NCBI GenBank assembly: GCA_949358305.1
Contig: OX442319.1
Location: 2,232,001 to 2,296,000 of the forward strand
DNA length: 64,000 nt
Direction: 5' to 3'
DNA from: Strigamia acuminata
Taxonomy: Eukaryota > Arthropoda > Chilopoda > Geophilomorpha > Linotaeniidae
The notes beneath the pieces are model-generated. The model did no database searches and had not been told where the DNA came from. It saw only the letters and a program-made list of their open reading frames with translations. This document shows, piece by piece, positions 36,901-46,205 of the stretch (position 1 is its first letter; each line of letters begins with the position of its first letter). The translations under genes and the position numbers were made by a program.

Positions 36901-38173
36901 TGCATTTTTAATTTTGTATGCTGATCATTCAGTATAACTAAAATTATTAGCTTTTACTGATGTGAACGACCATACCATGCTGAAAACACCGGTTCTCGTC
37001 CGATCCCCGAAGTTAAGCAGCATCGGGTCTGGTTAGTACTTGGATGGGTGACCGCCTGGGAATCCCAGATGTCGTTCTCTTCGTTTTTATTTTTTTACTT
37101 TTTGCATTTTCAATTTTGTTTGCTGAGTGTGCATTATTACTAAAATTCACAGCTTGTACTGATGTGAACGACCATACCACGCTAAAAACACCGGTTCTCG
37201 TCCGATCCCTGAAGTTAAGCAGCATCGGGTCTGGATAGTACTTGGATGGGTGACCGCCTGGGAATCCCAGATGTCGTTCTCTTCATTTTTATTTTTTTAG
37301 TTTTTGCATTTTCAATTTTGTTTGCTGATCATTCAGTATAACTAAAATTATTAGCTCTTACAGATGTGAACAACCATACCACGCTGAAAACACCGGTTCT
37401 CGTCTGATCCCCGAAGTTAAGCAGCATCGGGTCTGGTTAGTACTTGGATGGGTGACCGCCTGGGAATCCCAGATGTTGTTCTCTTCATTTTTATTTTTTT
37501 ACTTTTTGCATTTTCAATTTTGTTTGCTGATCATTCAGTATAACTAAAATTATTAGCACTTACTGATGTGAACGACCATACCATGCTGAAAACACCGGTT
37601 CTCGTCCGATCCCCTAAGTTAAGCAGCATCGGGTCTGGTTAGTACTTGGATGGGTGACCGCCTGGGAATCCCAGATGTCGTTCTCTTCGATTTTCTTTTT
37701 TTTCTTTTTGCATTTTCAATTTTGTTTGCTGAGTGTGCATTATTACTAAAATTCACAGCTTGTACTGATGTGAACGACCATACCACGCTGAAAACACCGG
37801 TTCTCGTCCGATCCCCGAAGTTAAGCAGCATCGGGTCTGGTTAGTACTTGGATGGGTGACCGCCTGGGAATCCCAGATGTCGTTCTCTTCGTTTTTATTT
37901 TTTTACTTTTTGCATTTTCAATTTTGTTTGCTGAGTGTGCATTATTACTAAAATTCACAGCTTGTACTGATGTGAACGACCATACCACGCTGAAAACACC
38001 GGTTCTCGTCCGATCCCCGAAGTTAAGCAGCATCGGGTCTGGATAGTACTTGGATGGGTGACCGCCTGGGAATCCCAGATGTCGTTCTCTTCATTTTTAT
38101 TTTTTTAGTTTTTGCATTTTTAATTTTGTATGCTGATCATTCAGTATAACTAAAATTATTAGCTTTTACTGAT

Positions 38174-38251
38174 GTGAACGACCATACCATGCTGAAAACA
38201 CCGGTTCTCGTCCGATCCCCGAAGTTAAGCAGCATCGGGTCTGGTTAGTAC
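38174..38251 (+). pseudogene. 5' part of 5S gene split by copia element
   Basis: 5S positions 1-78, ending in the left target duplication AGTAC (38247-38251). Box A and the intermediate element are kept. The LTR begins at 38252 and the rest of the gene is at 45392-45438. Confidence 0.94.
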
Positions 38252-38642
38252 TGTTGGTCTGCTGACCATTTTTAGTATGTCGATGCAAATAGATCCGATA
38301 TATTTCATTATCTTTTCAATTTTTATTAGCCAATTGCTGTATTTACTTATCTTCGAGTCATTTATTGCATTTTCGGTTATTTAATGCTATTGTCATATTT
38401 TATAGCATGTGGCACCATGCTTCTTGTATCCCATTTACTTTATTTCGATTTATTCTCCAAATTGTATTATTCAATTCCGACACTAGGTGTCGCTACTCAC
38501 TTGAGTGACATCCAAGATGGCTGCTGCCATGATTGAGCAGTGCCAAGCTGTTTTCTACTTTGTTTTGGACGCATTTCGTAATGTATTTTCGATTAAATCT
38601 TTTTATGTTTTTATTTAAACATTTGTCTTATGTTTCACACGG

Positions 38643-38650
38643 CATATAAG
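38643..38650 (+). promoter_or_regulatory. Probable TATA box of the copia LTR
   Basis: CATATAAG lies about 150 bp before the LTR end. The last ATG upstream is at 38630, just before it; downstream no ATG occurs until the Gag-Pol start at 39703. That fits transcription starting roughly 30 bp after this box. Confidence 0.6.
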
Positions 38651-38683
38651 TGTAATTACACGGCCGTTATTTACTGCATAGCG

Positions 38684-38734
38684 AATTCGCGAGTATTCTG
38701 CGAGTCGCGAAATTCGCGAGTATTCTGCGAGTCG
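38684..38734 (+). repeat. 24 bp direct repeat in the LTR
   Basis: Two perfect copies of a 24 bp sequence at 38684-38707 and 38711-38734, containing CGCGAGTATTCTGCGAG, are separated by 3 bp. They lie just downstream of the probable TATA box, so probably in R/U5. They are repeated in the 3' LTR. Confidence 0.85.
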
Positions 38735-38802
38735 TGTTTCGACTCTGTTTTTCGTTTTTCACTCGATATTTCGAGTTATTTCCAGTGCTCCTCTGCTACA
38801 AT

Positions 38803-38820
38803 TGGTAGCAGAGGGTGGTT
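38803..38820 (+). other. Primer binding site for initiator tRNA-Met
   Basis: TGGTAGCAGAGG, two bases after the 5' LTR, is complementary to the 3' end of animal initiator tRNA-Met including CCA. After one mismatch the match continues with TGGTT. Copia-type elements are commonly primed by initiator tRNA-Met. Here the tRNA 3' end would be used, unlike Drosophila copia, which uses an internal tRNA fragment. Confidence 0.85.
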
Positions 38821-39702
38821 CTGCTCCTCTGCAGCACGCATTCCACTAATTTATCGCTTAATTTCGCGAATTTTCGCGTTTTTTTCGGCGATAATTTGAT
38901 CTATTTTCAGATTTTGACGCCGATTTTGCAGTTTTTCGTCTCGAAAACGTCTTCCAGACGTTCCACCGACGTTCTACAATTAATTTTGCCGAGAATTCCG
39001 CGGGTCACGCGAATTTTCTGGCAAATTTTTGTTATTTTCAGATTCGACGTGGATTTTCTTCGAGATTCAACTCGACACCGCCGACGAGGCGTGTTCTCAT
39101 CAAGAAACGGGCAAAACCCGCTGTATTCACCCCGGAGTGTCTACAGTAGCGGCGATCTGATTATTTTCGACGGATTTATTGATTTTTCCCTCGTTAATTC
39201 GAGAAGAGTTCGGGTTTTGGGAATCCGAGCTGCGTTTTTCACTTGCTTTTTCGAGAAAAGCATTTATTCACCCGTGTTTTTTTACACGACGGGGTGGTGA
39301 CGATCCCACACAGATTCTCCATTTCGCCTTATTTATTTTTCAGAGTCGTAATTATTTTGTTAGAATTAAGGGGGATTTTGGTGTGGGACATTTAGTATCC
39401 TCGGCGCCCTTCACTCGAATCCGAGTAAGCGTCGTTGTATTCCCCGATAGTGCTTGTCGTGGTACAAGTGAGGTTTCCCGCGGCTCCAGGCAGTCGAACG
39501 GACCCTCTCAGACTGGCTATCGGGGGTTATTTGATAACTTCAGAAGTTATCGCCCCTTTTCGGTATTCCGCTTCGATCACCGCGGGATCAGTGCTGTGTT
39601 TGTGTTGTGCATCGAACGTTTAAGTGTTTCAAATCTAGTGCGCCAATACCACTCTCGTCGCTTCTGTGATTTTTCGTGTTTGGTCTCGTCTTCGCTGCTA
39701 TC
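38821..39702 (+). other. Untranslated leader without any ATG
   Basis: The stretch between primer site and Gag-Pol contains no ATG in any frame, so ribosomes could scan to 39703. Three open stretches of 89-201 codons exist but start only at GTG or TTG, or run in from the LTR. I see no protein similarity in them. The region presumably holds packaging and dimerisation signals; none can be identified from sequence alone. Confidence 0.8.
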
Positions 39703-42700
39703 ATGCAGAAAGTGGGCGATCCGACCAGCGGCAAAGTTCCCGTGCTCGCCGTGGGGAACTATGATTCGTGGCAGAGGAGCATGAAAATGCTCCTCAAAGC
39801 TGAAGGCCTGTGGCACCACGTCACGGAGGACGGCGAAATCGATTATCTCAAAACCGCATCGGAAAAAGAAAAAGTGAAATTTCAACGCAAAAAGGACAAG
39901 GCTCTCGGATTAATATACTGTTTTGTCTCAGAGGCGAAGAAATCCGCCCTTGATAACTGTGATACACCGAAAGAATCTTGGGACAAGTTGGCCCAGATCT
40001 ACGCGCCCAGTTCTCGCGCGCGCCAAGCCGCGATGCGCTGGGAGTTCCTCGAACTCAGCCTCAAACCGAACGAGGAAATGGCCGATTTTATTGGCCGTGT
40101 AGATTACCACGTCAGCCAACTTAAAGCGGTCAAAGAAGAAGTGTCAGATATACATCATGCATACCAATACCTTCGACGCTTACCTCCAGAGTATTCTCAA
40201 GTTTCGTTTGCCATATATCATTGGCCGGATGACAAGTTCAAACCGAAGGAAGTGGCCGAACAGCTCCTTTCGGAATACATGCGCCTGAAATCGATGCGTA
40301 CGGACAATTTCCAACAATCCTCGGCGCATGCTTCCAACACTGATCAGTCTCGACAACGAAACCCGTCTCGACCGCCTCGTGACATTTTCACTGTCCGATG
40401 TTTTAATTGCCAGGAATTAGGGCATTATGCAAACAAATGCCCTCATCAGAAACGCGATGGTCAGAGTCGCCCGGCTGCGCAAGTTCAACGCTCATCACGC
40501 AGCAAGAGCCGTCGTCGAAATAAAAATTCGGCGAAGCAGGACGATTCCAAACCGCGAGGCAGTTCCAGGCCACGTCGAGATGCGAACTTCTTTGTCAATT
40601 GTCCCCAAGTAATCGAGCGCCCCATCGCACATTTTATGCAGTCAAATGAGTGGATCGTCGACTGCGGGGCCACCGACCACGTCTCTCACATCCAATCGTG
40701 GTTTACGAACTTTGAACACATTACGCCATTCGACATCGAGCTTGGACAGGGCAAGTCCAAAGTGACCGGACGGGGCAATGTACGACTTCAGACCTCGATT
40801 GACAATTTTGACTGTTTCGTAACTTTACATAATGTCTTGTTTGCACCGAACTTTGAGGCGAATCTAGTCTCCGTGAGCAAAATCGACAGAAATAAGTTTC
40901 ACATTCATATTTTCAACGGGGAGATCAATGTTTACCAAACAGACATTCGCTCTTCAGTTCTCCGAGCGAAAGAGAAAGGCGGATTGTATTACGTGGACGG
41001 ACTTTGCGCTACTCCGACTATTTCGACAACGGTTTCAACGTCTCATCAACCGGCTCCGACAGTTCCTGTCAAGACTTTAGTCACTTCAGAGGTTGATTTC
41101 GAGCCCATTCCGAAACCGAAGCAGAAATCGAAAAATAAAACGGAGTTTATGACGGATTTTCGTATCGAGTTGTCACCTTCTAACGTCGTGAACCAAATTC
41201 CGACCCCAACTCCTACCAATCCGTTACCAAATCCTAATCCTCCGCAAGTCCAGCTACCATCTCCCGTCCCATCCTATGCTGACGTCTCACAGTCAATCCC
41301 GACATCTCCCGCTGCCAAAAATCCTTCTCCACCCAAAAAGGAGACTGTTGCTAATCCGACGGCAAAGAAAGATGCAACCGGCTTATGGCACAGCCGACTT
41401 GGCCACCTTCATACCAACGCCATGCGTCTTCTGGCAGCCAATGATCAGGTTTATGGCATGGAGCCTGCGGAAGTACGCCAGGATTTGGCGTGCAACGACT
41501 GTCGTATTGCAAAATCCATCCGCGCTTCGCATAAGCCCGATCCAAATCCGATTACCACCAAGGCACTGGACCTCTTGCACATGGACGTCTGGGGGCCAGC
41601 GGAAACGACTTCAATTGGTGGAGCTCGATTTGTCTTCACGATCATCGACGACGCGACCAGATATTGCTGGATTACACCGATTGCCCAAAAATCCCAAGTT
41701 TTTGGTGTCTTTAAGGATTTTGTCGCTCGGATTGAACGCGTCGCCAATACTCGAGTCAAAGCCATTCGTTCTGACCGCGGCGGGGAGTTCATGTCTAACG
41801 AATTCCTCAATTATCTCCGAGAGAAGGGCATCGAAGGTCAACGCACCAACCCAAACTCGCCCGCTATGAACGGCACTGCGGAGCGGATCAACAGAACAAT
41901 GGCCGACAACGTGAGATCGATTTTAAGCGAAACGAAACTTCCGAACGACTTGTGGGCGGAAATCGCAGTCACATTCGCTTATATAAAGAACCGATCTCCA
42001 CATTCTCGTTTGAACAATCAGATCCCTTACATCTTGTGGCGACAGCGTGCCCTTTCACGACGACATCTGCGCAAGATAGGATCGAAATGTTGGGTACATT
42101 TTACTACCCCAGGTCGCAAGAAACTTCAGATGCGTGCCTGGGAAGGTTACATTGTTGGATACGCTGTCGGCACACGGGGATATCGAATCTGGAACCCACT
42201 TGACGATAAAATCACAGAATCAACTCATGTCCGAATTGATGAAAAGCAATCCTATCGTCGAACTCTTCGAAATGGAAACGGAAACGGAAATCTACGGCAG
42301 TACATACCGTACTCGAATGTTGACCACAGTCCGAACGTTCAAGATATCCCGCAGTCGACTGTCACATTCGACGAGAACATTCAGTATCTCGATTGGCCAA
42401 AAGGATCGGACTCGGACCATGAATACTCATCATCAGACGAAGAGTCTGAGATGCCGCCATTAGAAGAGAGTTCGAGCTCGGCAGCATCTGCACAATTCCA
42501 GACACCGGAACGTCAGTTTCAAGAAGCATGTGCTTTGAGATTGCCGAGTTCCGACAGCAATCTAGGTGATGACACGGATCGTGACATTGATGATATCGAT
42601 GAAGTTTCTCTCGTGCCAATATCTAACTACACTTCCCCTCACATGTCACCGCAAACTTCACCTCAAACATCACCCCCGTTATCTCCACCTAGTTCCCCAA

Positions 42701-44637
42701 GCAGATTTGTGACGACACGGAGAAGAGCGGGTACTTCCGTTCTCCAACATACAATACCCGTTTTCGATGCTGCACCTATGTCTCCGGCTCCGCTTCAAGG
42801 AACTGAAGGAACTGAAGTGGCACCTACATCTGCACACCGAACCGCATTCATGTGGAGATATGTCGGAGGAGATTCGCATTGCGCACGTTGGAGACGTGAA
42901 GAACATCTCCGCAAGGTTCAGAGACCCGGAAAGATTGACACCGATGTATATTATTTCCCGGAACCGGATGTGCGACTACGTTCACGCGGGGACATCGAGA
43001 AATATTGTCAATTTAATCATCTCGAATATAACCCGGAACTCTTTTTCTTTGGCAGTATTGAATATACTACGCCTTCGATCCCTGCCAGACATGCGGCTCA
43101 CCTGTGTCGGACGGAACCCGCTTCATTCGCCGAAATTCCAAAATTTCATGATGCGCCAAAATGGCGCGAAGCGATCGATGAAGAACTCGGAACTTTCAAG
43201 GAGCGTGAGGTGTACGTTGAAGTACCGAAACCGCCTGATACAACGATCCTCGGATGTAAATGGATTTTCAAGTTGAAGTCCGACGCCACCGGCAAAGTTA
43301 CTCGTTACCGTGCCCGCCTTGTCGCTCAAGGTTTCCGACAAACTCTCGGCGTCGACTACGATGAGGTTTTCAGCCCCGTCGTGAACTTTGTTCTCATCCG
43401 GATGTTCTTTTGCTTGCTTGTCATTCTCCGCGGATGGAAGGACGCACACCTCGACGTAAAGTGTGCCTACCTTTATGGCGAGCTCGAGCACAAGGTATAT
43501 ATGCGGATTCCGGCAGGTGCGACTTGCACACACCCGAACAACGTTTGGCTTCTGATAAAATCCCTCTACGGCCTCCATCAATCCGGAAGGCAATGGTTCG
43601 AGAAGCTAGACGAAACTCTTCGAGCGCTCGGATTTCGAAGACTGCCCGGATGCAATTGTGTTTATTCTTTTGGGACTTCAGCGTTGATGCTGGTCTACGT
43701 GGACGACATCGTTCTTTTCTACGCTAACGACACCGTCCTCGATCGACTCATCGTTTTGATCAGCACCAAGTTTCAAATCGTCAACTTGGGTCCCATCACG
43801 AAATTGCTCGGCGTTGAATTTATCCGAGAGGCTGGCAAGACTTTCATTAGCCAGCGGATGTACATCTCGAAGATCGTTAAAAAGTTCGGAACCGTCGCAA
43901 ATAACCTCGTCAAGGTCCCTGTTACTCCGGGAACAACGCTCACTCGGGGACCGACCGAGAACTTGATCGATTTCCCGTATAGATCGCTCATTGGATCGCT
44001 ATTGTTTTTAGCGTCGCGAACACGTCCCGATATCTTATTTTCCGTGATTTACCTGTCGCAGTTCAACACGTGTTATACTCAGGCACACATCAAAGCCCTA
44101 CTCCAGGTACTTCAGTATGTCTCGAACACCATTGATTATTGTATCGAATTATCGGGATGTGGATCAGGACAACTGTGGGGATACACAGACGCATCGTGGG
44201 CATCGGATACCGCTACATCGCTTAGTTTCGGAGGCTTCATTTGCTACATCGGACAAACGCCAATTGGATGGACCTGCCGAAAACAGACCACCGTGGCTTG
44301 CTCAACAATGGAAGCCGAGTTCCTCGCTCTTGTTGATGCAGTTAAAGAATTTTATTGGCTCCGACATGTTTACTCCGAATGTCCGATGTTAGATCCGATT
44401 TCTCGTCCCGTTATCTACTCCGACGCGCTTGCTGCTATCCAATTCACCGCGAACGATATCGAGAACAGCAAGACGAAACACATCCGCGTCAAGTTCCATT
44501 GGCTTCGGGAGTGGTACACGGCGGGACAGTTTGAACTTCGGAAAGTGCCCGGCGATCTGAACGTCGCCGATATATTTACAAAGTGGCTCGGCTCGGAAAA
44601 ACTTCGTTCACTCATCTCGAGAATCTTCCGGCCTTGA
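39703..44637 (+). CDS. Copia-type Gag-Pol polyprotein (1,644 aa)
   Basis: This single frame encodes all retrotransposon proteins. Gag (about 1-310) has a copia Gag N-terminus with a YDSW motif at 20-23 and a CCHC zinc knuckle at 233-246 (CFNCQELGHYANKC). The aspartic protease has DCGAT from D320; Cys where Ser or Thr is usual is odd. A Pro-rich linker follows. The integrase has an H563/H568/C597/C600 zinc site and catalytic D628, D691 and E727 (DX35E). After an acidic Ser/Pro-rich linker comes reverse transcriptase (about 1154-1400) with D1251 and YVDD (D1334, D1335). RNase H follows with D1496, E1537 or E1539, and D1574. The first ATG of the frame is 39703; nine upstream codons open with GTG and are excluded. 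Gag and Pol are not separated by a stop or frameshift, as is common in copia elements. All key catalytic motifs are present. Confidence 0.97.
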   Translation: MQKVGDPTSGKVPVLAVGNYDSWQRSMKMLLKAEGLWHHVTEDGEIDYLKTASEKEKVKFQRKKDKALGLIYCFVSEAKKSALDNCDTPKESWDKLAQIYAPSSRARQAAMRWEFLELSLKPNEEMADFIGRVDYHVSQLKAVKEEVSDIHHAYQYLRRLPPEYSQVSFAIYHWPDDKFKPKEVAEQLLSEYMRLKSMRTDNFQQSSAHASNTDQSRQRNPSRPPRDIFTVRCFNCQELGHYANKCPHQKRDGQSRPAAQVQRSSRSKSRRRNKNSAKQDDSKPRGSSRPRRDANFFVNCPQVIERPIAHFMQSNEWIVDCGATDHVSHIQSWFTNFEHITPFDIELGQGKSKVTGRGNVRLQTSIDNFDCFVTLHNVLFAPNFEANLVSVSKIDRNKFHIHIFNGEINVYQTDIRSSVLRAKEKGGLYYVDGLCATPTISTTVSTSHQPAPTVPVKTLVTSEVDFEPIPKPKQKSKNKTEFMTDFRIELSPSNVVNQIPTPTPTNPLPNPNPPQVQLPSPVPSYADVSQSIPTSPAAKNPSPPKKETVANPTAKKDATGLWHSRLGHLHTNAMRLLAANDQVYGMEPAEVRQDLACNDCRIAKSIRASHKPDPNPITTKALDLLHMDVWGPAETTSIGGARFVFTIIDDATRYCWITPIAQKSQVFGVFKDFVARIERVANTRVKAIRSDRGGEFMSNEFLNYLREKGIEGQRTNPNSPAMNGTAERINRTMADNVRSILSETKLPNDLWAEIAVTFAYIKNRSPHSRLNNQIPYILWRQRALSRRHLRKIGSKCWVHFTTPGRKKLQMRAWEGYIVGYAVGTRGYRIWNPLDDKITESTHVRIDEKQSYRRTLRNGNGNGNLRQYIPYSNVDHSPNVQDIPQSTVTFDENIQYLDWPKGSDSDHEYSSSDEESEMPPLEESSSSAASAQFQTPERQFQEACALRLPSSDSNLGDDTDRDIDDIDEVSLVPISNYTSPHMSPQTSPQTSPPLSPPSSPSRFVTTRRRAGTSVLQHTIPVFDAAPMSPAPLQGTEGTEVAPTSAHRTAFMWRYVGGDSHCARWRREEHLRKVQRPGKIDTDVYYFPEPDVRLRSRGDIEKYCQFNHLEYNPELFFFGSIEYTTPSIPARHAAHLCRTEPASFAEIPKFHDAPKWREAIDEELGTFKEREVYVEVPKPPDTTILGCKWIFKLKSDATGKVTRYRARLVAQGFRQTLGVDYDEVFSPVVNFVLIRMFFCLLVILRGWKDAHLDVKCAYLYGELEHKVYMRIPAGATCTHPNNVWLLIKSLYGLHQSGRQWFEKLDETLRALGFRRLPGCNCVYSFGTSALMLVYVDDIVLFYANDTVLDRLIVLISTKFQIVNLGPITKLLGVEFIREAGKTFISQRMYISKIVKKFGTVANNLVKVPVTPGTTLTRGPTENLIDFPYRSLIGSLLFLASRTRPDILFSVIYLSQFNTCYTQAHIKALLQVLQYVSNTIDYCIELSGCGSGQLWGYTDASWASDTATSLSFGGFICYIGQTPIGWTCRKQTTVACSTMEAEFLALVDAVKEFYWLRHVYSECPMLDPISRPVIYSDALAAIQFTANDIENSKTKHIRVKFHWLREWYTAGQFELRKVPGDLNVADIFTKWLGSEKLRSLISRIFRP

Positions 44638-44842
44638 GTACTTTTGACATTCCTAGTTTAGTTTACCCGACATCGAGGATCATCGAGTTCCAGTGGGAAT
44701 ATTCGGGCTTCCGTAGAGTTCTTCAATGACAGTACCCGGCTCGGTGATTCGAACTTTATCTTTTGTCTTTTCTGATAACACACTGTAATTCCAGTACCCG
44801 TTCTTTATTTCCCCCGAATTTATTTACATCGAAGGGGGGATT
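44638..44842 (+). other. 3' untranslated region with polypurine tract
   Basis: 205 bp between the stop codon and the 3' LTR. The polypurine tract AAGGGGGGA (44832-44840), two bases before the LTR, would prime plus-strand DNA synthesis. No further gene is seen. Confidence 0.9.
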
Positions 44843-45391
44843 TGTTGGTCTGCTGACCATTTTTAGTATGTCGATGCAAATAGATCCGATATATTTCATT
44901 ATCTTTTCAATTTTTATTAGCCAATTGCTGTATTTACTTATCTTCGAGTCATTTATTGCATTTTCGGTTATTTAATGCTATTGTCATATTTTATAGCATG
45001 TGGCACCATGCTTCTTGTATCCCATTTACTTTATTTCGATTTATTCTCCAAATTGTATTATTCAATTCCGACACTAGGTGTCGCTACTCACTTGAGTGAC
45101 ATCCAAGATGGCTGCTGCCATGATTGAGCAGTGCCAAGCTGTTTTCTACTTTGTTTTGGACGCATTTCGTAATGTATTTTCGATTAAATCTTTTTATGTT
45201 TTTATTTAAACATTTGTCTTATGTTTCACACGGCATATAAGTGTAATTACACGGCCGTTATTTACTGCATAGCGAATTCGCGAGTATTCTGCGAGTCGCG
45301 AAATTCGCGAGTATTCTGCGAGTCGTGTTTCGACTCTGTTTTTCGTTTTTCACTCGATATTTCGAGTTATTTCCAGTGCTCCTCTGCTACA
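44843..45391 (+). repeat. 3' LTR (549 bp)
   Basis: The same length and sequence as the 5' LTR by eye. It ends GCTACA and is followed by the right target duplication AGTAC (45392-45396). Confidence 0.96.
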
Positions 45392-45438
45392 AGTACTTGG
45401 ATGGGTGACCGCCTGGGAATCCCAGATGTCGTTCTCTT
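45392..45438 (+). pseudogene. 3' part of 5S gene split by copia element
   Basis: 5S positions 74-120 starting with the AGTAC duplication and followed by a T-run. Together with 38174-38251 it makes one whole gene once a single AGTAC is counted. Spacer and gene variants continue in register across the insertion. Confidence 0.94.
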
Positions 45439-46205
45439 CGTTTTTATTTTTTTACTTTTTGCATTTTCAATTTTGTTTGCTGAGTGTGCATTATTACTAA
45501 AATTCACAGCTTGTACTGATGTGAACGACCATACCACGCTAAAAACACCGGTTCTCGTCCGATCCCTGAAGTTAAGCAGCATCGGGTCTGGATAGTACTT
45601 GGATGGGTGACCGCCTGGGAATCCCAGATGTCGTTCTCTTCATTTTTATTTTTTTAGTTTTTGCATTTTCAATTTTGTTTGCTGATCATTCAGTATAACT
45701 AAAATTATTAGCTCTTACAGATGTGAACAACCATACCACGCTGAAAACACCGGTTCTCGTCTGATCCCCGAAGTTAAGCAGCATCGGGTCTGGTTAGTAC
45801 TTGGATGGGTGACCGCCTGGGAATCCCAGATGTTGTTCTCTTCATTTTTATTTTTTTACTTTTTGCATTTTCAATTTTGTTTGCTGATCATTCAGTATAA
45901 CTAAAATTATTAGCACTTACTGATGTGAACGACCATACCATGCTGAAAACACCGGTTCTCGTCCGATCCCCTAAGTTAAGCAGCATCGGGTCTGGTTAGT
46001 ACTTGGATGGGTGACCGCCTGGGAATCCCAGATGTCGTTCTCTTCGATTTTCTTTTTTTTCTTTTTGCATTTTCAATTTTGTTTGCTGAGTGTGCATTAT
46101 TACTAAAATTCACAGCTTGTACTGATGTGAACGACCATACCACGCTGAAAACACCGGTTCTTGTCCGATCCCCGAAGTTAAGCAGCATCGGGTCTGGTTA
46201 GTACT

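Larger units (their letters stand above)
21730..38173 (+). rRNA. 5S rRNA tandem array, block 2 (81 complete genes)
   Basis: The first complete gene starts at 21812 and the broken gene at the copia junction starts at 38174, a distance of exactly 81 x 202 bp. Unlike blocks 1 and 3 it contains no 203 bp eight-T unit. It is rich in the covariant helix I haplotype (A7/T112) and in GCTAAAAAC and GGATAGTAC variants. It contains overlapping 4242 bp and 2828 bp higher-order repeats. All genes face +. Confidence 0.97.
38252..38800 (+). repeat. 5' LTR (549 bp)
   Basis: Begins TGTTGGTCTG and ends CTCTGCTACA, the usual TG...CA LTR ends. It matches 44843-45391 at a constant offset of 6591. It contains a probable TATA box, a tandem 24 bp repeat, and a YY1-like word AAGATGGC (38514-38521). 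No AATAAA polyadenylation signal was found. Confidence 0.96.
38252..45391 (+). mobile_element. Complete Ty1/copia LTR retrotransposon (7,140 bp)
   Basis: Two 549 bp LTRs begin TGTTGG and end GCTACA. No difference between them was seen by eye. A 5 bp target duplication AGTAC flanks the element (38247-38251, 45392-45396). Between the LTRs are an initiator-Met primer site, an approximately 900 bp leader, one Gag-Pol frame in the order Gag, protease, integrase, reverse transcriptase, RNase H (the order that defines Ty1/copia), and a polypurine tract. No stop or frameshift interrupts the frame. Intact coding and matching LTRs indicate a recent and probably competent insertion. The body is GC- and CpG-rich compared with the AT-rich spacers. 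It interrupts a 5S gene between the intermediate element and box C. Confidence 0.97.

Noticed and set aside
39676-39702. Nine extra N-terminal codons on the Gag-Pol frame
   Set aside because: They begin at GTG. The first ATG is at 39703 and the leader before it has no ATG.
38815-39784. Open frames of 161 and 201 codons in the copia leader
   Set aside because: They have no ATG start (GTG and TTG only), overlap each other or gag, and show no recognisable domain.
41276-41869. Overlapping frames inside the copia coding region on both strands
   Set aside because: They are shadows of the Gag-Pol frame, which alone carries ordered domains and catalytic motifs.
38174-45438. A retroelement that carries 5S sequence in its LTRs (Cassandra type)
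   Set aside because: The 5S pieces lie outside the LTRs and are joined by a 5 bp target duplication. The element inserted into 5S; it does not carry it.
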